64,000 nucleotides of DNA from an uncultured Pelagibacteraceae bacterium (GCA_902626725.1 CACOGI010000001.1:202001-266000); one strand, 5' to 3'; positions 25,494-36,671 are shown, counted from the first letter of the stretch. The notes: generated by a model from the letters alone, not told the origin. Program-made: numbers and translations.

Positions 25494-26498
25494 TTATCTA
25501 CCAATAGCAACCATTTTTTCTACTGACAATCTAGCCTTATCAATAGTCTCTTGGGCCATAATAATTTCACCCGTTTCATTTTCTAGACAATCAAGAATTT
25601 TAGGCAAAGTAATTTTTTTCATATGAGGACACATATTACATGGTTTGATAAATTGAACATTGGGATTTTCAATTTGAATATTATCGCTCATAGAACATTC
25701 TGTTACCATCATAACTTTTTTAGGTTGATTATCTTTAACATATTTAATCATACCTGAAGTTGATCCAGCAAAATCACTAGCTTTAATTACTTCAGGTGGA
25801 CACTCAGGGTGAGCTATAATTTTTATTCCTGGATTATTTTTTCTTATATCATTTATTTCATTTTCATTAAATTGATCATGAACTATACAAATTCCTTTCC
25901 AAGAAATAATTTCTACATCTGTTTGTGATGCAACATATTTTGCTAAATAATCATCTGGTAAGAAAATTACTTTTTTAACTCCCAAAGATTTTACAATTTT
26001 TACAGCGTTAGCTGATGTACAACAAATATCTGTCTCTGCCTTAACATCAGCTGATGTATTTACATACGAAACAACAGGAACTCCTGGATATTTTTCCTTT
26101 AACAATCTAACATCTTTGCCAGTAATTGAGGATGAAAGAGAGCAGCCAGCATCCATATCTGGTAATAAAACTTTTTTATTTGGACTCATTAATTTTGCAG
26201 TCTCAGCCATAAAATGAACTCCTGCCATAACAATAATATCTGCAGAAGTTTTTGAAGCTTCAACTGCAAGAGCCAAAGAGTCAGCTGAAAAATCTGCGAT
26301 CCCATGATAAATTTCTGGTGTTTGATAATTATGAGCAAGAATGACTGCATTTTTTTCTTTTTTTAGTTGATTAATTTTATGAATATATGGCGCGTGCACC
26401 GACCATTCAATCTCAGGCATAACCTTTGAGATTTTTTGATAAATAAGATCAGTTGCTTTTTTTACTTCTTGATTAAATTCCATAATAAAATTTATCAA
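25494..26498 (-). CDS. nadA: Quinolinate synthase A
   Basis: AHNYQTPEIYHGIADFSADSL, DMDAGCSL, HPECPPEV, CNMCPHMK Cys ligands. Confidence 0.97.
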   Translation of the reverse strand: MINFIMEFNQEVKKATDLIYQKISKVMPEIEWSVHAPYIHKINQLKKEKNAVILAHNYQTPEIYHGIADFSADSLALAVEASKTSADIIVMAGVHFMAETAKLMSPNKKVLLPDMDAGCSLSSSITGKDVRLLKEKYPGVPVVSYVNTSADVKAETDICCTSANAVKIVKSLGVKKVIFLPDDYLAKYVASQTDVEIISWKGICIVHDQFNENEINDIRKNNPGIKIIAHPECPPEVIKASDFAGSTSGMIKYVKDNQPKKVMMVTECSMSDNIQIENPNVQFIKPCNMCPHMKKITLPKILDCLENETGEIIMAQETIDKARLSVEKMVAIGR

Positions 26499-26499
26499 T

Positions 26500-26528
26500 T
26501 TGAAACCTTCTTGTCATTGATTTAATAT
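26500..26528 (+). promoter_or_regulatory. Putative promoter for tRNA-Leu
   Basis: TTGAAA (26500-26505), 17-nt spacer, TAATAT (26523-26528), about 10 nt before the tRNA. Confidence 0.5.
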
Positions 26529-26538
26529 GAGGCATATT

Positions 26539-26624
26539 GCGGTCATGCTGAAACTGGTAGACAGGCACGGTTGAGGGCCGTGTGGACTTCGTCCATGAGA
26601 GTTCGAGTCTCTCTGACCGCACCA
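26539..26624 (+). tRNA. tRNA-Leu(GAG), CCA encoded
   Basis: Class II cloverleaf: acceptor GCGGTCA/TGACCGC, anticodon loop TTGAGGG, long variable arm, GTTCGAGTC T-loop, ACCA. Confidence 0.95.
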
Positions 26625-26655
26625 TAAGCAATGTAATTTTTGTTAAATGATAGAT

Positions 26656-26920
26656 TTATAGGGGCGTTCTGTTGCCAGGTGCCCCAAACCCCGTTTACTT
26701 AATTAACAAAGTTAATTAAGCAGCAAGTGCGTAACTTTCGTTAGCAATTATAATTTAGCCCGTCACGGTGGAACAATTCCGAACGAAAGAATAGCCTTTA
26801 GTCACCCGTCGAATCTAGTTCACCCCCATAAGTTGTAAATGGTGGAGGTGGTGGGTACTGCCCCCACGTCCGCAATGGTTATTACGAAATTCGTTTATCG
26901 TCGTAGTTGGCAAGCCAACA
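26656..26920 (-). ncRNA. ssrA: Circularly permuted two-piece tmRNA (acceptor piece about 26920-26840, 12-nt IVS 26839-26828, coding piece 26827 to about 26656)
   Basis: Minus strand: GGGGGTGAACTAGATTCGACGGG 5' tRNA-like end at 26827; tag frame GCTAACGAAAGTTACGCACTTGCTGCTTAA = ANESYALAA* (26745-26716); acceptor 3' strand CACCTCC + ACCA ending at 26840 and pairing with GGGGGTG; the 3' half lies upstream of the 5' half. Outer ends approximate. Confidence 0.92.
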
Positions 26921-26925
26921 CTATT

Positions 26926-26953
26926 AATATAAAAGCAAATATAATAGATTCAA
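26926..26953 (-). promoter_or_regulatory. Putative tmRNA promoter
   Basis: Minus strand TTGAAT (26953-26948), 16-nt spacer, TATATT (26931-26926) just upstream of the acceptor piece. Confidence 0.5.
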
Positions 26954-26961
26954 TAAAATTC

Positions 26962-27909
26962 ATGAAATTAACTAAAGAGCAATTAGCAGAGATTAAAAAT
27001 CAACAATCACAGCAAAATACAACAAAAAGAGTTACGGTTCCCAATCTGGAGAAAGTTCTTTATGAGGCTATACCAGCTCTTGACCATGGTTTTGTAAGAG
27101 TAATTGATTATATGGGTGATGACACTTCTATAGTTCAATCAGCTAGAGTTTCTTATGGAAAAGGTACAAAACAAGTTTCTACAGATTCGGGTTTAATAAA
27201 ATATCTCATGCGGCATTGGCATAGTACACCATTTGAAATGTGTGAAATAAAATATCACATAAAATTACCAATTTTTATTGCACGTCAATGGATCAGACAT
27301 AGAACTGCAAACGTGAATGAATATTCTGCTAGATATTCTATTTTGGACAAAGAATTTTATTTGCCATCTTCAGAAAATTTAGCTGCACAATCTACCAGTA
27401 ATCGTCAAGGTAGAGGGGATGTTTTAGAAGGCGAACAAGCAAAAAAAGTTTTAGAACTTTTAAAAAATGATGCAGAGAGAACATATTCAAATTATGAAAC
27501 AATGCTTAATGAAAAATATGATGGATCAACTATTGATAAAAATAAAAAAGGTTTAGCAAGAGAACTTGCAAGAATGAATTTGACTTTAAATACGTATACT
27601 CAATGGTATTGGAAAACTGATTTGTTAAATCTTATGAATTTTTTAAGATTAAGAGCAGATCATCATGCTCAATATGAAATCAGAGTTTATGCAGATATAA
27701 TGCTAGATACTTTAAAAAGATGGGTTCCAATAACTTATGATGCTTTTATAGATTATAGGGTAGGTGGAACAGAAGTTTCTGCTAAAGGAAAAGCAATCAT
27801 TCAAAAACTTATTAAAGGTGAAAAAGTTGATGTTGATAGCTCAGGGTTATCAAAAAGAGAATGGAATGAATTAATGATTGCGTTTGATCTCAAAGATAAG
27901 TTGATTTAA
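26962..27909 (+). CDS. thyX: FAD-dependent thymidylate synthase
   Basis: [15 protein letters not shown] ThyX motif; start trimmed from ORF start 26839 to ATG 26962 because the first 41 codons lie antisense to tmRNA or upstream of the likely start. Confidence 0.95.
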   Translation: MKLTKEQLAEIKNQQSQQNTTKRVTVPNLEKVLYEAIPALDHGFVRVIDYMGDDTSIVQSARVSYGKGTKQVSTDSGLIKYLMRHWHSTPFEMCEIKYHIKLPIFIARQWIRHRTANVNEYSARYSILDKEFYLPSSENLAAQSTSNRQGRGDVLEGEQAKKVLELLKNDAERTYSNYETMLNEKYDGSTIDKNKKGLARELARMNLTLNTYTQWYWKTDLLNLMNFLRLRADHHAQYEIRVYADIMLDTLKRWVPITYDAFIDYRVGGTEVSAKGKAIIQKLIKGEKVDVDSSGLSKREWNELMIAFDLKDKLI

Positions 27910-28714
27910 CTTTATTAGCAAAATTAAGATAAATTTTTGAAATTTCGTGCTCTGGATTAGACACCACTATTGGTTCACCTTTATCTCCACTACTTCCAAC
28001 TTCAGGATTAATTGGTATTTCTCCTAAAAAATCTTTATTAAACTCATCTGCAGTTTTTTTCACACCTCCTTCACCAAATATCTTATATTTTTTTCCATCG
28101 TCACCTGTAAAAAAACTCATATTGTCAACTAAACCCAAAATTTTTACACCAAGTTTATCAAACATCTTTATTCCTCTTTTAACATCTAATAAAGCAACCT
28201 CTTGAGGAGTTGAAACAATAATTGCGCCGTCCATCTTAATATCTTGAGAAAAAGTTAACTGTGTATCTCCTGTACCTGGTGGCATATCAACAATTATAAA
28301 ATCTAGATTTTTCCAATTTACTTTTTGTGTAAAAGTTTTAATTGCACTAGTTACCATTGGCCCTCGCCAAATCATCGGTGTTTGTTGATCAGCCAAAAAA
28401 CCTATAGACATGCATTGAATATCATATTTGATTATTGGTTCTAATTTTTGACCATCACTTTTAGGTTTATCTTGAATACCAAACATTTTTGGAATTGATG
28501 GACCATAAATATCTGCATCCAATAAACCAACTTTACAACCAATCTTTTTTAAGGCTAAAGCAAGATTTGTTGCAAAAGTAGATTTTCCAACACCTCCTTT
28601 TGCACTTGAAATCGCTATAGTAAATTTTGTTCCACTAATAGGGTTTCTTTCTGGCGATTTTCTGCTCATTTTCTTTCGCATTGCGTCACTTAATTCCGGC
28701 TTTTCTTTTGGCAT
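27890..28714 (-). CDS. Mrp/ApbC family Fe-S cluster carrier ATPase
   Basis: [21 protein letters not shown] deviant Walker [13 protein letters not shown]. Confidence 0.95.
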   Translation of the reverse strand: MPKEKPELSDAMRKKMSRKSPERNPISGTKFTIAISSAKGGVGKSTFATNLALALKKIGCKVGLLDADIYGPSIPKMFGIQDKPKSDGQKLEPIIKYDIQCMSIGFLADQQTPMIWRGPMVTSAIKTFTQKVNWKNLDFIIVDMPPGTGDTQLTFSQDIKMDGAIIVSTPQEVALLDVKRGIKMFDKLGVKILGLVDNMSFFTGDDGKKYKIFGEGGVKKTADEFNKDFLGEIPINPEVGSSGDKGEPIVVSNPEHEISKIYLNFANKVKSTYL

Positions 28715-28765
28715 ATTTAGATCTTAACTTGTTTTTCCAAAGAAAGACATTATATACAGTGTCAT

Positions 28766-29872
28766 ATGTCTGATGATTTTCAACAAAGAGGTGGTAGCCC
28801 CTGGGGAACCCCTCCCGGTGGAAGTGGTGGAAATGGCTCTGGAAGAGGCCCAACTCCTCCAGATATAGATAAAATAATTAGAGATTTTCAAGAAAAAATT
28901 AAAAAATTTTTACCTGGTAGTAGCTCTTCAGGTGGCAAACAAGTTTTATTAGTTTTAATTGTTTTAGGATTTGTTTGGTTAGCAAGCGGTCTGTATAGAG
29001 TTCTACCTGATGAACAAGGTGTAGTTTTAAGGTTTGGAAAATTTATAAAAACCACACAACCTGGATTGAATTATCACATTCCATTTCCAGTTGAAACAGT
29101 TTTAACTCCTAAAGTAACAAAAGTTAATAGAATTGATATTGGTTTTAGATCAGAGAGAGATAGCGGCTTTTCTTCCTCTGGAGGAGTTGCAGACGTGCCT
29201 CAAGAAAGTTTAATGTTAACAGGAGATGAGAATATTGTTAACATAGACTTTTCTGTCTTTTGGGTAATTAAAGATGCCGGAAATTTTTTATTTAAAATTC
29301 AAGACCCAGAAGGCACGGTAAAAGCTGCGGCAGAAACAGCGATGAGAGAAGTAATTGCAAGATCAGATATTCAACCTATCTTAACAGAAGGAAGATCGGT
29401 AATTGAAACTGATACACAAGAAATTATTCAAAAAATTTTAGATGAATACACTAGCGGTATTCAAATCACACAAGTTCAAACGCAAAAAGCTGACCCACCC
29501 GATCAGGTTATTGATGCTTTTAGGGACGTTCAAGCTGCAAGAGCAGATATGGAAAGATCCAAAAATGAGGCTGAAGCTTATGCTAACGATGTTATTCCTA
29601 GAGCTCGAGGAGAAGCAGCAAAAATTTTACAGGCTGCGGAGGCATACAAAAAAGAGGTTGTTGCTAAGGCAGAGGGTGAAGCCAGCAGATTTTTAGCCAT
29701 TTATAATGAATATAAAAAAGCCAAATCAGTTACTCAAGAAAGAATGTATTTAGAAACTATGGAAAAGGTATTAGCTGATATTGATAAAGTAATAATCGAA
29801 AAAAATGCTGGCTCTGGTGTAGTTCCATATTTGCCGTTACCAGAGTTACAAAAAAAGAAAGCGACGAATTAA
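28766..29872 (+). CDS. hflK: FtsH modulator HflK
   Basis: Gly/Pro-rich N-terminus, SPFH domain; adjacent to hflC. Confidence 0.95.
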   Translation: MSDDFQQRGGSPWGTPPGGSGGNGSGRGPTPPDIDKIIRDFQEKIKKFLPGSSSSGGKQVLLVLIVLGFVWLASGLYRVLPDEQGVVLRFGKFIKTTQPGLNYHIPFPVETVLTPKVTKVNRIDIGFRSERDSGFSSSGGVADVPQESLMLTGDENIVNIDFSVFWVIKDAGNFLFKIQDPEGTVKAAAETAMREVIARSDIQPILTEGRSVIETDTQEIIQKILDEYTSGIQITQVQTQKADPPDQVIDAFRDVQAARADMERSKNEAEAYANDVIPRARGEAAKILQAAEAYKKEVVAKAEGEASRFLAIYNEYKKAKSVTQERMYLETMEKVLADIDKVIIEKNAGSGVVPYLPLPELQKKKATN

Positions 29873-29873
29873 A

Positions 29874-30743
29874 ATGAATCTTGGAAAAATTATTGCTGGA
29901 GTAATTGTTGCAATATTTGCAACAGTCTTCTTTTCAATATTTATTGTTAAAGAAGTAAACCAAGCAATTGTTCTACAGTTCGGAGATCCAAAAAGGATAA
30001 TTTTAAAACCTGGTTTAAATTTTAAGATCCCATTTATACAAAACGTTGTTTATCTTGATAAAAGAATTCTAAATTTAGACACTCCACCAGAGGAAGTAAT
30101 CGCTTCGGATCAAAAAAGATTAATTGTTGATGCTTTTGCAAGATTTCAAATAATTGATCCACTAAAATTTTATATTTCAGTCGGAAATGAAAGAGTTGCG
30201 AGATCTAGGCTAGCTACAATCATAAATTCAAGAATCAGAAACGTGTTAGGTCAACAACAATTACAAACTTTGCTTTCTGAAGATAGAACAAAACAAATGG
30301 CTTTAATTCAAGAAGGTGTAAATAATGAAGCAGAGAATTTTGGAATTAAAATAGTTGATGTAAGGATTAAAAGAGCCGATCTTCCTCAAGCAAATAGTGA
30401 TGCAATCTTTAGAAGAATGCAGACAGAAAGGGAAAGAGAGGCAAAAGAGTTTAGAGCAAAAGGTGCAGAGATGGCTGTGACAATTACCTCTACTGCAGAT
30501 AAAGAAGTAACAGTAATTTTAGCTGATGCTCAGAAAAAATCTGAAATCATGAAAGGTGAAGGTGATGGACAAAGAAACAAGATTTTCGCTAATGCCTTCG
30601 GCCAAGATCCAGAATTTTTTGCATTTTATAGAGCTATGCAAGCTTACGAAAAAGCTTTGATTGGTGGTGAAACGTCTCTTATATTATCACCTGATAGTGA
30701 ATTCTTTAAATTTTTTGGAAACATAAAACCAAAAACAGAATAA
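29874..30743 (+). CDS. hflC: FtsH modulator HflC
   Basis: SPFH domain, VVDVRIKRADLP motif. Confidence 0.95.
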   Translation: MNLGKIIAGVIVAIFATVFFSIFIVKEVNQAIVLQFGDPKRIILKPGLNFKIPFIQNVVYLDKRILNLDTPPEEVIASDQKRLIVDAFARFQIIDPLKFYISVGNERVARSRLATIINSRIRNVLGQQQLQTLLSEDRTKQMALIQEGVNNEAENFGIKIVDVRIKRADLPQANSDAIFRRMQTEREREAKEFRAKGAEMAVTITSTADKEVTVILADAQKKSEIMKGEGDGQRNKIFANAFGQDPEFFAFYRAMQAYEKALIGGETSLILSPDSEFFKFFGNIKPKTE

Positions 30744-30752
30744 TATTTGATT

Positions 30753-30938
30753 ATGAAGGAATTGATAATAGCCTTCGGTCTATTTTTGTTTATTGAAGGT
30801 ATTCTTTATGCCATATTTCCATCAAAAATGAAAAGTATGCTTAAAAAATTAGAGTTAATATCAACTGGTCAGCTGAGAACAGGAGGATTAATTTTTGCAA
30901 TATTAGGATTTGTTATTATCTATTACTTTAAAAGCTAA
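30753..30938 (+). CDS. DUF2065 family small membrane protein
   Basis: About 61 aa with two TM segments, located between hflC and degP as is common for DUF2065. Confidence 0.75.
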   Translation: MKELIIAFGLFLFIEGILYAIFPSKMKSMLKKLELISTGQLRTGGLIFAILGFVIIYYFKS

Positions 30939-30939
30939 C

Positions 30940-32349
30940 ATGACTAAACTCAAAATAATTTTTTTTTCAATTATACTAACTATTAATTTTTCTGTGATAT
31001 CTAACTCACAGACTGTGCCAGCATCATTTGCTGATTTAGCTGAAAAATTAATGCCATCCGTAGTCAATATTTCAACTACACAAACAATAGTAACTAGAAG
31101 TAATCCTTTTCCAAATTTTCAGTTTCCACCTGGATCACCTTTTGAAGATATGTTCAAGGAGTTTGGAGTTCCCCAAGAAAGACAATCCTCAGCACTAGGG
31201 TCAGGATTTATAATTGATGAAAAAGGACTCGTAGTAACTAATAATCATGTAATTCAAGATGCAGAAGATATTATTGTGAGAGTGAATGGAGACAAAGAGT
31301 TTAACGCAAAAGTTATAGGGGCCGATCCGTTATCAGATATTGCAGTATTACAATTAGATACAAATGAAAAATTTATTCCAGTTAAATTTGGAGACTCTGA
31401 TAATGCTAGAATTGGTGATTGGGTAATAGCAATTGGAAATCCTTTTGGTTTAGGTGGGACTGTAACGTCAGGAATAATTTCTGCGAGAAATAGATCAATA
31501 GGATTATCAAGATATGAGGATTACATACAAACTGATGCCTCAATTAACTCTGGAAATTCTGGAGGACCATTATTTGATATGAACGGTGATGTAATTGGAA
31601 TAAATACAGCTATTTTAGGAAGGAGTGGTTCAATTGGAATAGGTTTTTCTATACCATCTAACAGTGCAAAAATTGTAATAGATCAATTAATAGAATTTGG
31701 AGAAACAAAAAGAGGTTGGCTAGGTGTTCGTATTCAAGATGTTACAAAAGAAATAGCAGAGGTCGAGAAACTTGATAAAGCAAGAGGTGCATTAGTTGCC
31801 AGTGTGGCAGAGAATAGTCCTTCTGACAAAGCAGGAGTTAAGGCAGGAGATATAATTTTAGAATTTGATGGTGAAAAAATTAAAGAGATGAAAGAACTTC
31901 CAATAATAGTTGCAAGAACTGAAGTTGGTAAAAAAGTAAAAGTTAAAATTTGGCGAAATAAAAAAGAAATAATTAAGAATATTACACTGGGCAGACTTGA
32001 AACATCTGAAGATTTTAAAATTGCAGAAAAAGAATCAAAACCAAAAGAAATAAGAGTTGAAAAATTAAAGATTACTGTTCGAGAATTAACAAAAGAGGAC
32101 ATAAATATACGAAGTTTACCGAATCAAACCTCAGGTCTTGTTATAACTCAAATTGAAAATGATAGTCCATTAATCAAGTCACTCGAAATTAATAGTATAA
32201 TTTTAGAAGCTCAAAAGAAAAAAATAAGAAATATAGATGATCTAAATCAGGCTCTCAACCAAGTCTTTAAAACAAGTGAAAGAACTTTATTGCTGGTTGT
32301 TTATAATAGTCAAAATCAAAGAAGATATATCGGTGTCAAATTAGATTAA
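30940..32349 (+). CDS. DegP/Do-like periplasmic serine protease
   Basis: Signal peptide, GSGFIIDEKGLVVTNNHV, NSGNSGGPLFD catalytic motif, PDZ regions; start trimmed to ATG 30940. Confidence 0.95.
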   Translation: MTKLKIIFFSIILTINFSVISNSQTVPASFADLAEKLMPSVVNISTTQTIVTRSNPFPNFQFPPGSPFEDMFKEFGVPQERQSSALGSGFIIDEKGLVVTNNHVIQDAEDIIVRVNGDKEFNAKVIGADPLSDIAVLQLDTNEKFIPVKFGDSDNARIGDWVIAIGNPFGLGGTVTSGIISARNRSIGLSRYEDYIQTDASINSGNSGGPLFDMNGDVIGINTAILGRSGSIGIGFSIPSNSAKIVIDQLIEFGETKRGWLGVRIQDVTKEIAEVEKLDKARGALVASVAENSPSDKAGVKAGDIILEFDGEKIKEMKELPIIVARTEVGKKVKVKIWRNKKEIIKNITLGRLETSEDFKIAEKESKPKEIRVEKLKITVRELTKEDINIRSLPNQTSGLVITQIENDSPLIKSLEINSIILEAQKKKIRNIDDLNQALNQVFKTSERTLLLVVYNSQNQRRYIGVKLD

Positions 32350-32352
32350 TAT

Positions 32353-33261
32353 ATGGATTTAAAATCCAAAATTTTTTTAATTTATGGACCAACAGCCTCT
32401 GGCAAATCAAGTTTTGCAATTAAACTTTCAAAAAAAATCGGTGGTGAAATAATCAATGCGGATAGTATGCAAATTTATAAAGAATTAAAAATTTTATCAG
32501 CAAGACCTTTAAAAAAAGATTATCAAAATATAAAACATCATTTGTATGGATTCCAATATGTAAAAAAAAATTTTTCAACAGGTGAATGGTTAAAACTTGC
32601 TAAAGAAAAAATTTCAGAAATAAGAAAAAGAAAAAAAGTCCCCATTTTTGTTGGAGGGACTGGTTTGTATTTTAAAGCTTTAACTGAAGGCCTGGTAAAT
32701 ATTCCAAGTATTCCAATAAAAGATAGAGAAAAAATTAGAAAATTACATAAAAAAATTGGACATAAGAAATTTTTTTCAAAATTAATTAAGCTTGATCCTC
32801 ACATAAAAAATAAAATTAAGCCTTCTGACAGTCAAAGATCTATCAGAGCTTATGAGGTAAAACTATATACTAAAAAATCAATTTATGATTGGTTTAAAAA
32901 TACAAATTCAAATTATCAACAAAATGATTTTTATAAAATTTATATTGATTTTTCAAAACAGGAGTTATTGGACAGAATAATCTTTAGAACTCAAAAAATG
33001 TTCAAAAGTGGTGCTATTTCGGAAGTTAAAAAATTTAATAAAATTAAAGTCCCTAAAGATAAAACTGCTCGAAAAGCGATTGGGATCAGCGAAGTGAATG
33101 AATTTCTTCAAAAAAAAATTGAAATTGACGAGTTAATTGAGAAAATATCAATAAAGACTAGGCAATATGCCAAAAGACAAAGAACTTGGGCTAACGGTAA
33201 TATGCAAGACTGGATCAAAATGAATCCAAGAGAGCTAAATAATTTTCTAAAAAACTTTTAG
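32353..33261 (+). CDS. miaA: tRNA dimethylallyltransferase
   Basis: GPTASGKSSFAIKLSKK, NADSMQIYKEL, RQYAKRQRTW. Confidence 0.96.
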   Translation: MDLKSKIFLIYGPTASGKSSFAIKLSKKIGGEIINADSMQIYKELKILSARPLKKDYQNIKHHLYGFQYVKKNFSTGEWLKLAKEKISEIRKRKKVPIFVGGTGLYFKALTEGLVNIPSIPIKDREKIRKLHKKIGHKKFFSKLIKLDPHIKNKIKPSDSQRSIRAYEVKLYTKKSIYDWFKNTNSNYQQNDFYKIYIDFSKQELLDRIIFRTQKMFKSGAISEVKKFNKIKVPKDKTARKAIGISEVNEFLQKKIEIDELIEKISIKTRQYAKRQRTWANGNMQDWIKMNPRELNNFLKNF

Positions 33262-33314
33262 ATTTCTCTTTCTTAGTCTTGACCTATTAGCACAACTTCA
33301 GCTAGATTGGCTAA

Positions 33315-35081
33315 ATGTCTAAATTATATTCAGGTGCTGAGATAGTTTTTAAATGTCTTGAAGATCAAGATGTTCAATTTATATTTGGATATCCTGGAGG
33401 AGCCGTTTTGCCAATTTATGATGAGTTAAAAAATCATTCATCCATAAAACATATTTTAGTAAGACATGAACAGGGTGCAGGTCATGCAGCAGAAGGTTAT
33501 GCACGATCATCAGGAAAGCCGGGAGTAGTATTAGTTACTTCAGGACCAGGAGCAACAAATGTTGTTACAGCTTTAACAGATGCATATATGGATTCTGTTC
33601 CATTAGTTTGTATCTCAGGGCAAGTACCAACTCATTTGATTGGCACTGATGCTTTTCAAGAATGTGATACCACTGGTATCACACGACCTTGCACTAAACA
33701 TAATTGGCTTGTAAAAGATATAAAAGATTTATCAAAAATAATTCATAAAGCATTTGAAGTAGCAACAACTGGAAGGCCAGGACCAGTGTTAATTGATATT
33801 CCAAAAGATATTCAATTTGCTAAAACAAATTATTCAAAACCAAAAAAAGAAAAAAAAGTAAATGGCAAGTCTCATAATAGATTTACTGAAAATGAAATAA
33901 ATGAATTAATTAGTTTAATGTCAAAAGCAAAAAAACCAGTTATTTATACTGGTGGTGGGGTTATCAACTCTGGACCAAAAGCAAGTGAGTCATTAAGGGA
34001 ATTTGTAAGATCAATCGGATTTCCAATTACATCAACATTACAAGGATTAGGAGCATTCCCAGGAGATGATAATCAATTTATTGGAATGCTTGGAATGCAC
34101 GGTACTTATGAAGCTAATAATGCCATGCACGATTGTGATTTGTTAATTAATATAGGAGCAAGATTTGATGACAGGATTACAGGAAAGATAGATGAATTTT
34201 CTCCTAAGTCAAAAAAAGTCCATATTGATATTGATCCTTCATCTATTAATAAAATTATAAAAGTAGATTTATCAATAGTTGGTGATGTTGATGAGGTTTT
34301 AAAAGCAATACTTAAAAAAATAAAAAAAAAACAAAATGGTTTAAAAGACTCGAATAAAGAGAAAATATCAAAATGGTGGGAACAAATTCAAAAATGGAGA
34401 ACTAAAAACTCTTTAGGTTTTGTTAATAGCGATAAAACTATAAAACCGCAACATGCTGTTCAAAGATTATATGAATTAACAAAAAACCAAGACACCTTTA
34501 TAACAACTGAAGTGGGACAACATCAAATGTGGGCCGCTCAGCATTATAAATTTAATAAACCTAATAGATGGATGACTTCGGGAGGACTTGGTACAATGGG
34601 ATATGGATTACCAGCAGCTGTTGGAGTACAAATTGCACACCCAGATAAACTGGTAATTGACATAGCTGGAGAAGCATCAGTTTTAATGACCATGCAAGAA
34701 ATGTCTACTGCCGTACAATACAATTTGCCAATTAAAATTTTTGTTTTAAATAATCAATATATGGGAATGGTAAGACAATGGCAGGAATTACTTCATGAAA
34801 AAAATTACTCAGAAAGTTATTCTGAAGCTTTACCTGATTTTGTAAAATTAGCAGAAGCTTATGGATGCAAAGGAATAAAAGCTGATAATCCTGGAGATTT
34901 AGATCTAAAAATAAAAGAAATGATTGATCATAGTGGCCCTGTGATATTTGATTGTCAAGTTGACCCAAACGAGAATTGTTTTCCCATGATACCATCAGGA
35001 AAACCACATAACCAAATGATATTAGGACCAAATGATAAAGAAGAAAATAAGATTACAGGGAAAGGTAAATCTTTAGTTTAA
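33315..35081 (+). CDS. ilvB: Acetolactate synthase large subunit
   Basis: ThDP enzyme: FGYPGGAVLPIYDEL, RHEQGAGHAAEGYARSSGKPGV. Confidence 0.97.
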   Translation: MSKLYSGAEIVFKCLEDQDVQFIFGYPGGAVLPIYDELKNHSSIKHILVRHEQGAGHAAEGYARSSGKPGVVLVTSGPGATNVVTALTDAYMDSVPLVCISGQVPTHLIGTDAFQECDTTGITRPCTKHNWLVKDIKDLSKIIHKAFEVATTGRPGPVLIDIPKDIQFAKTNYSKPKKEKKVNGKSHNRFTENEINELISLMSKAKKPVIYTGGGVINSGPKASESLREFVRSIGFPITSTLQGLGAFPGDDNQFIGMLGMHGTYEANNAMHDCDLLINIGARFDDRITGKIDEFSPKSKKVHIDIDPSSINKIIKVDLSIVGDVDEVLKAILKKIKKKQNGLKDSNKEKISKWWEQIQKWRTKNSLGFVNSDKTIKPQHAVQRLYELTKNQDTFITTEVGQHQMWAAQHYKFNKPNRWMTSGGLGTMGYGLPAAVGVQIAHPDKLVIDIAGEASVLMTMQEMSTAVQYNLPIKIFVLNNQYMGMVRQWQELLHEKNYSESYSEALPDFVKLAEAYGCKGIKADNPGDLDLKIKEMIDHSGPVIFDCQVDPNENCFPMIPSGKPHNQMILGPNDKEENKITGKGKSLV

Positions 35082-35629
35082 TGGCAAATCCTAAATCAGC
35101 TTACAGCACACCTACAAAAAAGGGCAAATTAGATACACATATAATTGTCATATGGGTAGATAATGAAGCGGGTGTATTAGCAAGGGTAGTTGGATTATTT
35201 TCTGGAAGAGGTTATAACATCGAATCTTTAGCGGTAGCAGAAATTGATGCAACAAAAAATATTTCTAGAATAACTATTGTTACAACGGGTACACCTCAAG
35301 TAATAGATCAAATTAAATTACAATTGAAAAAATTAGTTCCAGTTCATAAAGTTGCTGATTTCAAAAGAGAAGATAAAAAAGTAATATTCAAAGAAATGGC
35401 TTTACTTAAGGTTGTAGGTAAGAAAAAAAAGATAGAAAAATGTATTAAAGCCTGTAAAAGCTATAATCCAGTGATATTAGATAAAACAAAACAATCTGTT
35501 GTTATTCAGATAACTGCATTGCGGAGAGAAATTGATAAAATGAGTAAAAAGCTAAAACCCCTTGGTCTTACTAGCACCTCTAGAACTGGAGCTATTGCAA
35601 TGACAAGAGGTGCAGATATTTTTAAATAA
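35081..35629 (+). CDS. ilvN: Acetolactate synthase small (regulatory) subunit
   Basis: ACT domain VDNEAGVLARVVGLFSGRGYNIESLAV. Confidence 0.95.
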   Translation: MANPKSAYSTPTKKGKLDTHIIVIWVDNEAGVLARVVGLFSGRGYNIESLAVAEIDATKNISRITIVTTGTPQVIDQIKLQLKKLVPVHKVADFKREDKKVIFKEMALLKVVGKKKKIEKCIKACKSYNPVILDKTKQSVVIQITALRREIDKMSKKLKPLGLTSTSRTGAIAMTRGADIFK

Positions 35630-35633
35630 ATAA

Positions 35634-36671
<1,038 letters not shown>

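Noticed and set aside
26839-26961. N-terminal 41-residue extension of ThyX as called in the ORF track
   Set aside because: Largely antisense to the tmRNA acceptor piece; real start more likely ATG 26962.
31734-32102. 122-aa minus-strand ORF inside degP
   Set aside because: Antisense shadow ORF, no start context or family resemblance.
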